Shown: positions 1-8,721 of the stretch, piece after piece
How the letters are laid out: every line of letters starts with the position of its first letter
How positions within the stretch are numbered: position 1 is the first letter of the stretch
Source: Myxococcota bacterium
Lineage (GTDB): Bacteria; Myxococcota_A; UBA796
Assembly: GCA_029251165.1 (NCBI GenBank)
Contig: JAQXDW010000122.1
Coordinates: 18,435-82,434, forward strand
Length of the DNA stretch: 64,000 nucleotides
Reading direction: 5' to 3'
Notes under the pieces: model-generated
The model's database searches: none
What the model saw: only the letters and a program-made list of their open reading frames with translations
Told to the model about the DNA's origin: nothing
Translations under genes and position numbers: made by a program

Positions 1-203
1 TTCGGCTGCAGAATGAGTCCGGCTTTGACGTGACCGCTGAGCTTCGAGCGCGAGGAGCGACAGCCCCGATCCTGTTTATTACCGGCTACATGGAGCAATC
101 ACAAGACATCCTGGAGGACGACTATCAGGTGCTGGTCAAGCCGTTCACCATGAAGGAGCTGCGCGCCGCCATTCAGTCTCTGCATACAAACGCATCGGAG
201 TGA
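1..203 (+). CDS. Response regulator receiver domain, C-terminal end (partial)
   Basis: The reading frame enters from the left edge (codons in phase with position 3) and stops with TGA at 201-203. The visible 66 residues are the last part of a CheY-like receiver: a beta-4 strand with the switch position (ILFITGY) and the conserved lysine in VLVKPF, followed by the final helix (MKELRAAIQSLH). Nothing follows the receiver, so this is a stand-alone response regulator or the receiver at the end of a hybrid kinase. It converges on the histidine kinase on the other strand and overlaps its 3' end by 31 bases. Its phosphoacceptor aspartate lies outside the window. Confidence 0.85.
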   Translation, partial: RLQNESGFDVTAELRARGATAPILFITGYMEQSQDILEDDYQVLVKPFTMKELRAAIQSLHTNASE

Positions 204-1525
204 TCGGGCGGGAATGACAGCGGCAGCCAGAGCTGGAAGCGGGCTCCCGGCAAGGGCGTGTCCAGCAAGGTGAGGTCGCCGCGCATGACCCGGGCGAGGT
301 GCAGCGCAATGGAGAGCCCAAGCCCTGTGCCCTTTCGGTTTGTTCCAGCAGCACGGGAGAATGCCTCGAACAAGACCCCCTGAAGCTCTACGGGTATGCC
401 TGGTCCGCTGTCAGAGACGAAGATGCTGGCGGCGTCTGCTCCGGTACGCTGAAGCTCCAGCACGATGTCGGTGCCGTTGCCGTACTTGATGGCGTTGCTG
501 ATGAGGTTGCCCAGGATCTGGCTGACCCGGTCCGGGTCCACGTTCGCGACAATGGAATCCGCAGCGATCAGGCGGAGCTGCTGGCCTGGAGGAGTCTGGC
601 TGGACCATTCCTCAAGGCAGCACTTCAGGACCACCGCAAGATCAATCCTCTGAGACCGCAGCTGCAGCTTGCCACGCTCGAGCGTGGCGTAGTCCAGGAC
701 ATCGTCGGCCAGGGATGCCAGGCGTCCTGATGCAAGCCCCAGCGAGCGCAGGTAGCGCTCACGCCGCTGCTCGTCGTTGGTCATCGCGATGAGCTCCAGG
801 CTGCCAGAGATGGTGGTCAGTGGATTCCGCAGCTCATGAGAGACGTAGTTAACGAAGCCCTCCCACTGATCGCGGAGCCGCTCCGCCTCAGCCTGGGCGA
901 GGGTTCGTCGCTGAAGCTCATCTGAGATGCGCCGCAGGTGGATGGCGTTTTGTTTCTGGTTGAAGACCGCCACCGCCAGTCCCGTCAGGATCGCCCAGGC
1001 CGTGATGACGATGCGCACGGACATCAACGGCTCGGTGGTGTTGGGCAGCATGCTGTTGAGATCTAAGTAGAAGACGCCGAGCATTCCGATGAGCAGGAGG
1101 AGGCTGCTGGCCAGACTCATCCAGATGGTGCCGATCATCGCCAGGAAGATCGTGGCGAGGGGGTACACCCCAATCACCGGTGAGGAGATCCCCCCCGTCC
1201 ACCACGCCGCCGAGAAGAGCTGAGCGGTCGCAAACAAGGTGAGCAGCATGGAGGGGGTCTGCAGGCTTCGAAAGAAGCGTAGACTTATGACCATGCCGCA
1301 GGTCAGCATGTGTCCGGTGCCAACCACCAACATGCGCGTGTAGTCTTCGGAGTTCAAGCCCTCCAGGAGAATCACCAGCAGCAGAATCGGTCCCGCCAGC
1401 ACGCAGCACCACAGCATCAGTCGCGACTGACGCTGGGTTTCCAGGTTGTTGAGCAGCTCGGGATGAATGGCCCAGGCTTCGAATCGGCTGCCCCAGGAGC
1501 TCAATGCCATATTCTTCGCATTCAT
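173..1525 (-). CDS. Membrane-bound sensor histidine kinase (orphan)
   Basis: A 450-residue kinase. Residues 36-190 hold about six hydrophobic helices with short loops and no large periplasmic domain, so it probably senses a membrane or internal signal. A HisKA domain follows with phosphoacceptor H230 in VSHELRNPL. The ATPase domain has the N box (NLISNAIKYGN, N344), G1 box (DSGPGIP), F box (LFEAF) and G2 box (GTGLGLSIA), so all catalytic motifs are present. It starts at ATG 1525 with a purine-rich GAAGAG just upstream. The convergent receiver gene at the left edge could be a partner by proximity, but they are not in one operon. The membrane domain was not assigned to a named MASE family. Confidence 0.9.
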   Translation of the reverse strand: MNAKNMALSSWGSRFEAWAIHPELLNNLETQRQSRLMLWCCVLAGPILLLVILLEGLNSEDYTRMLVVGTGHMLTCGMVISLRFFRSLQTPSMLLTLFATAQLFSAAWWTGGISSPVIGVYPLATIFLAMIGTIWMSLASSLLLLIGMLGVFYLDLNSMLPNTTEPLMSVRIVITAWAILTGLAVAVFNQKQNAIHLRRISDELQRRTLAQAEAERLRDQWEGFVNYVSHELRNPLTTISGSLELIAMTNDEQRRERYLRSLGLASGRLASLADDVLDYATLERGKLQLRSQRIDLAVVLKCCLEEWSSQTPPGQQLRLIAADSIVANVDPDRVSQILGNLISNAIKYGNGTDIVLELQRTGADAASIFVSDSGPGIPVELQGVLFEAFSRAAGTNRKGTGLGLSIALHLARVMRGDLTLLDTPLPGARFQLWLPLSFPPDHSDAFVCRD

Positions 1526-1750
1526 AGTCTCTTCACTCAGTCTGTTCTATAGCGCACAGAACTTGGCTTCCTGTTCAACAAATGACTCAAAACCTAAAAT
1601 CTGGGCGGACAGCACCGTGCGTTTCTGGGTAGAGCCGTGAGGGAATCCGTCACAAGACCAAGGGTGAAAGTGGACTGCCGGCAGCTGATAGACCTCACCC
1701 GAGAGTCAGCATGCACAGTCCCGTGTGCCGCCGCTCAGGCCGTGCGCCGC

Positions 1751-2371
1751 TCACCAGCCCCGCCGCCCCGTCAGGGCCTCCAGGCGAAGGTTGTTGGTGT
1801 TGAGCTCATAGCGCCACGCCCGCCCGCCGTGCCGCTGAAGCATGTCAATGGTCTGGCACTGGGCGACCACGGAGACCATGCCTGCAGCAACATCGAAGAC
1901 CGAGTACGCCCCCTCTGTCTGCACCCACAGCGGCCAGAAGGGGCGAAACAAGACCCGCTGCTCATCATGGAGAATGATGGCACGCACATGATCATCAAAC
2001 GGCGCGCTGCCCACCTCGGTCTTGTGCTGCATCGGCGGATGGATAAACAGGATCTCCCCAGAGACTGGGTTCCACGAAAACTTCTCGATAAGGCGACCGC
2101 CGTGATCGCGGGTCGAGAGGAGGCTGCTGAGGTCTACGGTGAACCGAGCGGCGTTGGTCGGGAGGGTCCCAACCCGATCGGTGAGCACAGGGACATGCGG
2201 AACCCCGACTGGAGGCGGCAGCAGCACGCCTGAGACGCGATCCAGATCGGCTTGTATGCGGTCCTGGATGCCGGTGTTCGGCATCGGGGCCAGAGAAATA
2301 CTGCCGCTCGGCTCCAGCACCAGCGGCGGCCGGGCCAGCGCCCATTTCTGCAAGAAAGAGTTCGGATCCAT
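1751..2371 (-). CDS. Protein of unknown function (206 aa)
   Basis: Start chosen at ATG 2371 (MDPNSFLQKW) because the upstream in-frame extension has atypical Cys/His-rich composition. A GTG one codon upstream is also possible. No signal peptide, membrane segment or known domain is recognised. The protein alternates beta-rich stretches and has a central hydrophobic/aromatic region (EILFIHPPMQ, VLFRPFWPLWV) before a C-terminal amphipathic helix. It lies upstream of the histidine kinase on the same strand, separated by 225 bases, and is divergent from the O-antigen ligase-like gene. Reading-frame length and codon use support a real gene. Function cannot be stated. Confidence 0.6.
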   Translation of the reverse strand: MDPNSFLQKWALARPPLVLEPSGSISLAPMPNTGIQDRIQADLDRVSGVLLPPPVGVPHVPVLTDRVGTLPTNAARFTVDLSSLLSTRDHGGRLIEKFSWNPVSGEILFIHPPMQHKTEVGSAPFDDHVRAIILHDEQRVLFRPFWPLWVQTEGAYSVFDVAAGMVSVVAQCQTIDMLQRHGGRAWRYELNTNNLRLEALTGRRGW

Positions 2372-2806
2372 CACGACAGCCCATCCATGAAGACAAGAAC
2401 AGAACAGAGCACACCAACACACTCCGCACCAAGCGCCATCGACGTGCAGTGTACTCAGAGAGGGCGAAGCGCGATGACATTCGCCGAGACGATTCGCGCC
2501 CAGCCCGAGCATGGGGTCACCATGAGCAACACCCAGATGCCTGCCCGGACCGCTCGCCCGGCAGCGGCAGAGCTTGCCCCAGCAGGGGCCATCGGGGCAC
2601 GGCTTCTCTCACCCGGAAGGCTCAGACACCACCACCAGTCAACATTACCGCCTCTCTTCAGAGCGAGATGGTCCGATAAGCACAGCGGACCGGTGCCGAC
2701 TTTTGTGATCGGGATGGTTATCTGACAACATCTCTCTCCTGAATCCCCTGGATGCCCTTGTCTCTTTCTGACACCAGCCCTCCTCTACAGTGGTCTTGAG
2801 CCGGTC
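2372..2806. other. Divergent intergenic region, 435 bp
   Basis: This region lies between the divergent starts of the 206-aa unknown gene (-) and the O-antigen ligase-like gene (+), and must hold promoters for both. Short open frames here have no coding-like composition. I see no convincing -35/-10 pair, operator or RNA gene. Confidence 0.5.
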
Positions 2807-4243
2807 GTGTTCATCGAATCCATTCGAGATCGTCTGAGACAAGAGAATGCGCTGTTCCTGTTCTGCTGCGGTGGGCTGCTGGCTGCGGTCCTGTCCTATG
2901 CGATCCTCACGCTTCCCTGGCTGGTGCCGGTGGGCATGCTGGTCGGAATCTTCGGCACCCTCTTCTTCTTTGGGCGCCCGACCATTGCCCTGACGATCTT
3001 GTTCACCGCACGCATCCTCCTGGACTTGATGTGGTGGGTGCCCGGCTCGATCATGGGCCTGGGCCTCCTGGCCTTGTTCAGCGGCGGGGTCAGCGCGCTA
3101 GCTGCGATCCTGTTTCTGGTGGAATTTCGACGGCTGGAGCGCACCCCCAGCCTGGGTGCATTCCTGATCTTTTCGCTGATCCTGGGCATCAACTGCATCC
3201 AAGATGGCCAGCTGTCGACGATCCTTGAGCTGAGCACGCGACTGATCAGCCCGCCCCTGATGCTGTTCCTCATCGGCACTTTTGTCTGCAGGCGCGCCGA
3301 CATCAAGCGGCTCATGCTGTTCATCCTGTTCGCCAGCGCTGTGGCCGTCTCGGTGTCGCTGTACCACCTGGTCACCGGACAGATGAATCAGCTCACCCTG
3401 GCCGGCTACAACCGGCTGCTGGGCGGCTACAAGAACCTCCGAAACCACGGCATGATGATGATGCTCATCGTCACGTTTGCCGTGTTCTGGTGGCACCAGG
3501 CGAAGAGCATGCGCATGAAGGGGCTGTTCATCGGACTGGCCGTTGCATCATTATCATGCATGTACCTTAGCTATATCCGAACAGCTATCCTGGCTCTGGT
3601 CGGCTTTATCATCAGCTATCTGTACTTCACCGGGCAGCGACGTCTGCTGGCTGGTGTGGTGCTGATGGGAAGTCTCGGGCTCTTCTTGAGCCCGGAGATG
3701 CAGAGTCGGTTTGAGGACCTCATCCTGGTCTTCACCATCAGCGATGATCCACTCACCAACGCCAACAAGCTGGGCAGCGGGCGCTGGGGGCTGTGGACCG
3801 CGAGCTTCTGGGCCTACCTCGATCAGCCGGTGGGGCGGATCTTCCTGGGCGCAGGGGTGGGGAACCACTGGGAGCTGACCCGGCTGGCATACAACCCATT
3901 TGTCGAGGTCCAGGGTGGTCAGGTCGACACCCACAATGACTACCTCTACCTGCTCTACCAGCTCGGACCCATCTCGCTGGCCTGCTACCTCTACATGCAG
4001 ACTCAGGTCATTCGCATCGGCGCGCTCCTGGCCCACCACGCGCGCGATCCCTTCTACCGACATCTCGGCGGGCTGGCTGCGAGCCTGAGTGTTGCCGCCA
4101 TCATCACCAACTCCATCAGCAACGGCTTCGTGAGCCGCACGACGCTCGGCTGGCTGTTCTGGGGGATCGCAGGATTGGCCATGGCGGCCTGGCGAGATGT
4201 CCAGAACACACCGCCCGAGCGAAGCCAGCCCGCGCTGCTGTAG
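2807..4243 (+). CDS. O-antigen ligase / Wzy-like polysaccharide polymerase
   Basis: A 478-residue integral membrane protein with about 11-12 hydrophobic helices. The Wzy_C/O-antigen ligase signature is clear: a long loop starting at GRWGLW (325-330), then GAGVGNHW and the HNDYLYLL motif (376-383) at the start of the next helix. An earlier SYIRTAI motif (255-261) carries the conserved Arg. Proteins of this family join or polymerise undecaprenyl-linked glycans at the periplasmic face, or act on lipid A core or S-layer glycans. The substrate cannot be told from sequence. The start is GTG 2807; the Shine-Dalgarno sequence is weak. It stands alone, with no glycosyltransferases or Wzx flippase adjacent. 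Confidence 0.85.
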   Translation: MFIESIRDRLRQENALFLFCCGGLLAAVLSYAILTLPWLVPVGMLVGIFGTLFFFGRPTIALTILFTARILLDLMWWVPGSIMGLGLLALFSGGVSALAAILFLVEFRRLERTPSLGAFLIFSLILGINCIQDGQLSTILELSTRLISPPLMLFLIGTFVCRRADIKRLMLFILFASAVAVSVSLYHLVTGQMNQLTLAGYNRLLGGYKNLRNHGMMMMLIVTFAVFWWHQAKSMRMKGLFIGLAVASLSCMYLSYIRTAILALVGFIISYLYFTGQRRLLAGVVLMGSLGLFLSPEMQSRFEDLILVFTISDDPLTNANKLGSGRWGLWTASFWAYLDQPVGRIFLGAGVGNHWELTRLAYNPFVEVQGGQVDTHNDYLYLLYQLGPISLACYLYMQTQVIRIGALLAHHARDPFYRHLGGLAASLSVAAIITNSISNGFVSRTTLGWLFWGIAGLAMAAWRDVQNTPPERSQPALL

Positions 4244-4448
4244 CTCGCCTGAGCGTTGTGCCCAGAAGCCATGCGCTCAGGCATCTTGCGGAGGCTTCAG
4301 CACTCCCCGCACTGCGAGAGGCATCGCCTGTCCGTTCATGTTCAGCCAAACTGACCATGGACCGAGCGCGCTCCCCAGCCCCTTCAGCACTCCGAGAAGC
4401 TCGAGGCGCCGGGACGGTCTCGATTGAAGCCCCCTCACAGTGCGCGTG

Positions 4449-5411
4449 TCATTCAGCGAAGACTAGTGATGTCATCATTCGACGACAGGTTGCGGTCCCG
4501 AGCTGCTCCGCGAGCATGGAGATGCGCGCCCGTCGATCACAGCCTGTGAATCGACTCAGGTTGCTGCGCACTGTGGCCCCTCGAAGCAGCAGCTTCTCCA
4601 TGCCCAGGCGCTCTCCATCCGCGAGCCCGAGCTCGTCGAGGCAGCCTCCAGCGAAGCCGCGCACCATCGGCAGCACAGCCGCGACGGGCTGATGGTCCGG
4701 TCGATGCTCCGGCAGCGCGCCGTGCAGGCTCGACCAGCCGGGCCTCCCTGCAGTCCAGACCACCAGCCAAGGCCGCAGCCCCTGCGCAAACGCGAGGCGA
4801 ACCCGAAGGCGATCCAGTGCCTCAGTGGGATCATTTCGCGCACCACCAAGATCGGTCTGCTTTTCAATGTTCAGGCTGTGCCGCAGCATCGACCACCACC
4901 AGGCAGTGTCCTTGCTCGTCACGCGACGGGGGGCATCCGCGAGGGTCCACTGCACCGCGAAGTGCAGCGGGAGGACGCTCTGACGGGCTGCCACCAGCGA
5001 CTCCGTGCGGGATGCACACGGCAACTCGCTCTCCAGGCGCATGAGCTCGCGAGGCCGCCGACTCCACCGACCCTGGCAGCGGAGGCGCAGCTGAACCCAG
5101 TGGTACTTCTCGACCCCCTCGACAGTATGAAACACTGGAACCGTTCGCCCTGCTGCCGCCCGGGCAACACAGTTCGTCATCCGTTCCCGAATGTCCAGCC
5201 AGGTTGAATTGATGGCCTCCATGACCCGATCGGTGTCGGAGAACCGCCGAATCGCCTGCCGCTGGAGTCGCTCCAGTCCACCGTGCTCATGCCACTCCTG
5301 ATACACCTGGATCGACAGAAGCATCGCCTCCGTGTCCAGATGAACTTCGGCAGGAAGAACGGAGAGGGGCTGAGTCAGCCAATCAGTGAGCCAAGTGCCA
5401 TGATGGGTCAT
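4449..5411 (-). CDS. Unknown protein, possibly a divergent sigma-70/ECF-like factor
   Basis: A 320-residue soluble protein starting at ATG 5411 behind AGAAGG (7-base spacing). Two stretches resemble ECF sigma factor regions in spacing and residue type. Residues about 55-115 (DRVMEAINSTWLDIRER, then a W-rich helix ending in RWSRRPREL) resemble region 2. The C-terminus (LLLRGATVRSNLSRF, then a basic helix) resembles the region 4 helix-turn-helix with its TVRSxLSR recognition helix. The segment between is longer than in typical ECF factors, and the total is about 100 residues too long. No anti-sigma partner is adjacent. The sigma-like reading is an inference from pattern only; otherwise it is a hypothetical protein. 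Confidence 0.45.
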   Translation of the reverse strand: MTHHGTWLTDWLTQPLSVLPAEVHLDTEAMLLSIQVYQEWHEHGGLERLQRQAIRRFSDTDRVMEAINSTWLDIRERMTNCVARAAAGRTVPVFHTVEGVEKYHWVQLRLRCQGRWSRRPRELMRLESELPCASRTESLVAARQSVLPLHFAVQWTLADAPRRVTSKDTAWWWSMLRHSLNIEKQTDLGGARNDPTEALDRLRVRLAFAQGLRPWLVVWTAGRPGWSSLHGALPEHRPDHQPVAAVLPMVRGFAGGCLDELGLADGERLGMEKLLLRGATVRSNLSRFTGCDRRARISMLAEQLGTATCRRMMTSLVFAE

Positions 5412-5563
5412 GGAAGACCTTCTGTGTGGGGCGACTCGTTACACAGCATAAACCGTGCCACACTCAGAACAGACGCTGCGAGTGTTCTCCTCTTCACGGC
5501 CTTTGCAGACGTCATACGTCACATGCTTATGTCTCTGTCGAGCCGAACGACGGACAAGAAAGC

Positions 5564-5592
5564 GCCCCCTTCTCAGTCAAGAGAGAGGGGGC
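5564..5592 (-). terminator. Candidate terminator hairpin of the metal-binding lipoprotein gene
   Basis: The arms GCCCCCT (5564-5570) and AGGGGGC (5586-5592) pair perfectly and extend inward by four more pairs with one bulge, around an AGTCAA loop. Read on the minus strand it lies about 90 bases after the stop at 5682 and is followed by GCGCTTTCTTG, a weak T-rich tract. Position and structure fit a terminator, but the short T run makes it tentative. Confidence 0.45.
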
Positions 5593-5681
5593 TGCCTCGT
5601 TGCCTTCGGAGCGGACCGGGTGCTCAAGATGCCAGCGCCAGAAGGGTCCCCGCTGGCTGCATGAGTCCGCTGGATACCGCT

Positions 5682-6845
5682 CTACTGACCGGAGCAGGAC
5701 TCCGCGATGTTGCTCTCGAGGACATCCTCATAGGTCGCGACCAGGTTCGTCAGGGTCGTCTCAAAGGTCTCATCCAGGATGCCCAGGGTGTCGCCGTAGC
5801 CCAGCTGGTCGATGACCAGGTCGATGTAGGTGATCTGGCACTCTGCCTCGCCGCTGACGCTGATGGTGTTGACGTCGCTCGCGGTCAGGGGCGTCAGCGT
5901 GGCCGAGAGCTGCGCATCTCCAGCGACCGACTGCTCATCGAGATCCACCGTCACAGCGAGACTTCCTGAGAAGCCCTGATCGACCGGGTCAACCCAGGCA
6001 TTGCAGTAGGTGGCGTAGTCCAGGCCCAGGTATGAGTAGATCGAGTCCATCTGCAGATCGATCCAGAACGGCCCCTCGTAGAAGGTGTCGCCATCGGACG
6101 TGAAGTTCTTGCCGGTGTAGGCGCTGTCGTTCATGCCGACCTGGACCTCAAAGTCAACGGCGTAGCTGCCATCGTCCGACGCCTCAAGCAAGGTCGAGAC
6201 CTCGGTGAGGTAGAGGTACTGGTTGTCGATGATCCAGTTGGCAACGGGCAGCCCGAAGCCGGTGATGGTCTCGTAGTAGGTTCCCTCGTACTCGTCGATC
6301 GCCCAGTAGCTGGCGGTCATCTGCTCAGAGGTGAGGTTGACGGCATCCTCGACGCAGCCATCGATGGTGTAGTCGAGTCCATCGCAGTCCTCGTCGATGT
6401 CGTTCCACGAGATCTCGGTGCCGCCAGGGTAGGCGCTGTCGTGCTCGTCGTCACAGTCTTCGTTGTTGGAGACATAGCCCGCCGGCTGATCGCAGGACTC
6501 GGTCACCACGCCAGGGTCGCCGTAGGTGTCGCCGTCTGCATCGGCGTAGAACAGGGTGCTGCCGCCAGACTCGTCGATCTCACCATCGCAGTCGTCATCG
6601 ACTCCGTTGCACTCTTCAGCCTGGTTGGGCGCCACGTCAGGGTTGGTGTCGTCGCAGTCCCCTTCGTCCTCGGTGTAGCCGTCACCGTCGTCGTCCGTGT
6701 AGTCATTGTCGGAGGAGTCATCACCACCGGTGTCGGTGTCGGTGCCGTTGCCGTTGCCGGCAGCGTTGGGTCCGTCATCCGAGCCATCGAACTTGTTGGA
6801 ACAGGCTGTCAAGAGCAGCAGAGACACGAAGATAGAAGCACGCAT
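5682..6845 (-). CDS. Lipoprotein with Asp-rich metal-binding repeats
   Basis: A 387-residue lipoprotein. The signal peptide ends in the lipobox LLTAC with C15, and the start ATG 6845 has AGGA upstream. After a Gly/Asp/Thr linker, residues about 50-155 contain repeated DxDxDG-type motifs (DDDGDGY, GVDDDCDGEIDE, DADGDTYGDP, DIDEDCDGLD). These belong to the putative metal-binding motif family (PF11617 type) common in Myxococcota surface proteins and probably bind Ca2+. The remaining C-terminal part (160-387) is acidic, probably a beta-sandwich, and unrecognised. It is monocistronic, with a terminator-like hairpin downstream and a long inverted repeat upstream. Confidence 0.85.
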   Translation of the reverse strand: MRASIFVSLLLLTACSNKFDGSDDGPNAAGNGNGTDTDTGGDDSSDNDYTDDDGDGYTEDEGDCDDTNPDVAPNQAEECNGVDDDCDGEIDESGGSTLFYADADGDTYGDPGVVTESCDQPAGYVSNNEDCDDEHDSAYPGGTEISWNDIDEDCDGLDYTIDGCVEDAVNLTSEQMTASYWAIDEYEGTYYETITGFGLPVANWIIDNQYLYLTEVSTLLEASDDGSYAVDFEVQVGMNDSAYTGKNFTSDGDTFYEGPFWIDLQMDSIYSYLGLDYATYCNAWVDPVDQGFSGSLAVTVDLDEQSVAGDAQLSATLTPLTASDVNTISVSGEAECQITYIDLVIDQLGYGDTLGILDETFETTLTNLVATYEDVLESNIAESCSGQ

Positions 6846-6949
6846 GTGGCTGTCCTAAGCGTTGGAAATCGCAGTGTGTATATGGCAGATCCGCGTAGAT
6901 CCAAAGAACATATTGTGTGTGAGGCAGAGAAAGTGATGCACCCTGCCCG

Positions 6950-6989
6950 CCTGGGTGCCGTGTGAGGTCGTGCATACACGGCACCCAGG
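6950..6989. repeat. Perfect 14-bp inverted repeat between two minus-strand genes
   Basis: CCTGGGTGCCGTGT at 6950-6963 pairs completely with 6976-6989 around a 12-base loop. It lies 135 bases after the last gene of the four-gene operon and 104 bases before the lipoprotein start, both on the minus strand. No U-tract follows on either strand. It could be an intrinsic terminator variant, an mRNA-stabilising 3' hairpin of the operon, or a protein-binding site upstream of the lipoprotein gene. Confidence 0.7.
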
Positions 6990-7123
6990 AGGGGTGCTTG
7001 GTCTGCGCTCAGTGGGCCTCAGGCCGGGGCACGCTTCCGGAACAGACTCCTGCCTGAGAAGGGTCCGCTCTCGTGCAGATCAGGCCGCAAGGCCGCGCAG
7101 AGCATGCACCTCTTCAGGCAGGA

Positions 7124-8704
7124 TCACGCAGCCACAGCCTGCTTCACTTCCTCTGCAGCGCTCTTGACCACGTCGACAACCGCATCGGTGCAGGGATTGC
7201 CAAAGCACTTGTCGATGCCGGTGGCCAGGCCAAAGATCGCCATTACATCGCCAATGCCAAAGTTTTCCTGCTCCTTGGACGCGGGAATGATGGATCCGTA
7301 TGCATCGCAGTAGTTCTTGAGGACGACGTCTGCCTCAATCGCCTCGAGCGTGAAGCCGCTGACCGTCGCCTGGAGCGCCACGATCGACTTCAGCAGCTTG
7401 TCGATCAGCCTCTCCAGCAGGGGAATCGTGGCGAGCGCCTCCTGATTGGACTGGGGATCTTTCTTGACCGCGGCGACGCCATCGAGTGCCTTGTAGACCT
7501 TTGTGAGCATCTTGGAGCACTTGACGTTGATGGCACGCAGCTTGGAGCGAAAGAGCGTCAGGTTGTCTGCGGTTCCGCCACACGTTGTCAGGAACAGGCT
7601 GATGAATCCTGGGGTAAGCCCGAGACCTCCCAGGAGCTTTGCGCCGATCTCCTTGGCACCAGCCTTGGTCTGAGACTTCAGGTCCCCCTGCAGGGGGAGC
7701 AGCTGAGCCGCGAGCTCGTTGATGTTCTTCTTGAGCTGAGTGTGGACCAGCTGTGCGGACTTGAAGGCGTCATAGACTTCTGAGGAGATTGCGATGATGG
7801 CCTTGACACCGCCAACGTACGCGAAGACATCCGCACCTGAGCTGACCACCAGGCGGGCGATGCTCACGCCAAGAGAGGCAATGCCGAGGATCAGCTTCTT
7901 GACGAAGCGGAAGATCCAATTCTTGCGGGCCTCAGGCTGCTTGTTCTTCAGCTCATTGACATGAGCCGAGATGGTCGAGAGGGCGACATCTGCGGCCTCT
8001 TCAGCCATCGCATGCAGCTTGCGGTTGAGCGTGTTCATGTCTTCAACGAGCGCGTTGCGCTCGTCCGTCGTCACCATGGTGCTGGCTGTTCGCCCAGTGA
8101 AGGTGGCCTCAATCTTCTTCGAGAGATCGCTCACCATCTTTGCAGCCCGATCCCGGTACGGGGCAACGGCATCTGCTGCCGCGGACTGCGTGAGGGCATA
8201 CAGCATCACCCCTCCAGAGCCCGCCTCAGCATCTTCGGCGAACTCCTTTGGCACCAGGGCTGTCACGGTGATCTGGCACGCATCGGTGTTCACCCACGTG
8301 GCGTTGCTGAGCTGCGGCACCAGGCTGTAGTCGAGAATCGTGCACGCGAATCCGTTGACTGACTCGGTGTAGGGAACCGACCGCTCGGCTTCAATTCGAC
8401 TGCTGAGCTTTTCAATGCTCTTCAGAAGCGCTGCCTGCTTCACCCAGGCATCACCGGGTTTCCGCTTTCCAAATGCCTTGAGGTGCTGGCTCTGCCGGGT
8501 CAGCTCAGCCACCTCTGGCTCGAAGAGCTGCGCACGCAGGTCGTGCGTGCTCTTGGTCTTGGTCTTCTCAGCTTCCGAGAGCCAAGCCTGAAGCTGAAGC
8601 TCGAGGTCGATCAAGGCACTGTGTACCTTGGCAGAGTGCTCACCGAAGAGCTTGACGTTGTTTGACCGCTTGTTGAAGAACGCCTTGAAGCCTTCTAAGC
8701 TCAT
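7124..8704 (-). CDS. Long helical protein with central hydrophobic hairpin (operon gene 4)
   Basis: A 526-residue, mostly alpha-helical protein starting at ATG 8704 behind GGGGAG (6-base spacing). Residues 1-110 and 175-260 are amphipathic or coiled-coil-like. Residues 261-308 form a marked hydrophobic segment (FVKKLILGIASLGVSIARL, then a Gly-rich second stretch to IIAISSEVY). A second moderately hydrophobic stretch spans about 355-375. There is no signal peptide. This layout, long helices flanking one hydrophobic hairpin, recalls alpha-helical pore-forming toxins and membrane-remodelling proteins, but no family motif is recognised. It is the last gene of the four-gene operon, 17 bases after the 164-aa gene. 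The giant protein at 48.7-54.2 kb has a comparable helical plus hydrophobic design. Confidence 0.75.
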   Translation of the reverse strand: MSLEGFKAFFNKRSNNVKLFGEHSAKVHSALIDLELQLQAWLSEAEKTKTKSTHDLRAQLFEPEVAELTRQSQHLKAFGKRKPGDAWVKQAALLKSIEKLSSRIEAERSVPYTESVNGFACTILDYSLVPQLSNATWVNTDACQITVTALVPKEFAEDAEAGSGGVMLYALTQSAAADAVAPYRDRAAKMVSDLSKKIEATFTGRTASTMVTTDERNALVEDMNTLNRKLHAMAEEAADVALSTISAHVNELKNKQPEARKNWIFRFVKKLILGIASLGVSIARLVVSSGADVFAYVGGVKAIIAISSEVYDAFKSAQLVHTQLKKNINELAAQLLPLQGDLKSQTKAGAKEIGAKLLGGLGLTPGFISLFLTTCGGTADNLTLFRSKLRAINVKCSKMLTKVYKALDGVAAVKKDPQSNQEALATIPLLERLIDKLLKSIVALQATVSGFTLEAIEADVVLKNYCDAYGSIIPASKEQENFGIGDVMAIFGLATGIDKCFGNPCTDAVVDVVKSAAEEVKQAVAA

Positions 8705-8721
8705 ATCTTACTCCCCAAGCC

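Noticed and set aside
7124..8704. Assignment of the 526-aa protein to HBL/ClyA-type toxins
   Set aside because: The helical-hairpin layout is similar, but there is no signal peptide and no family motif; kept only as an analogy.
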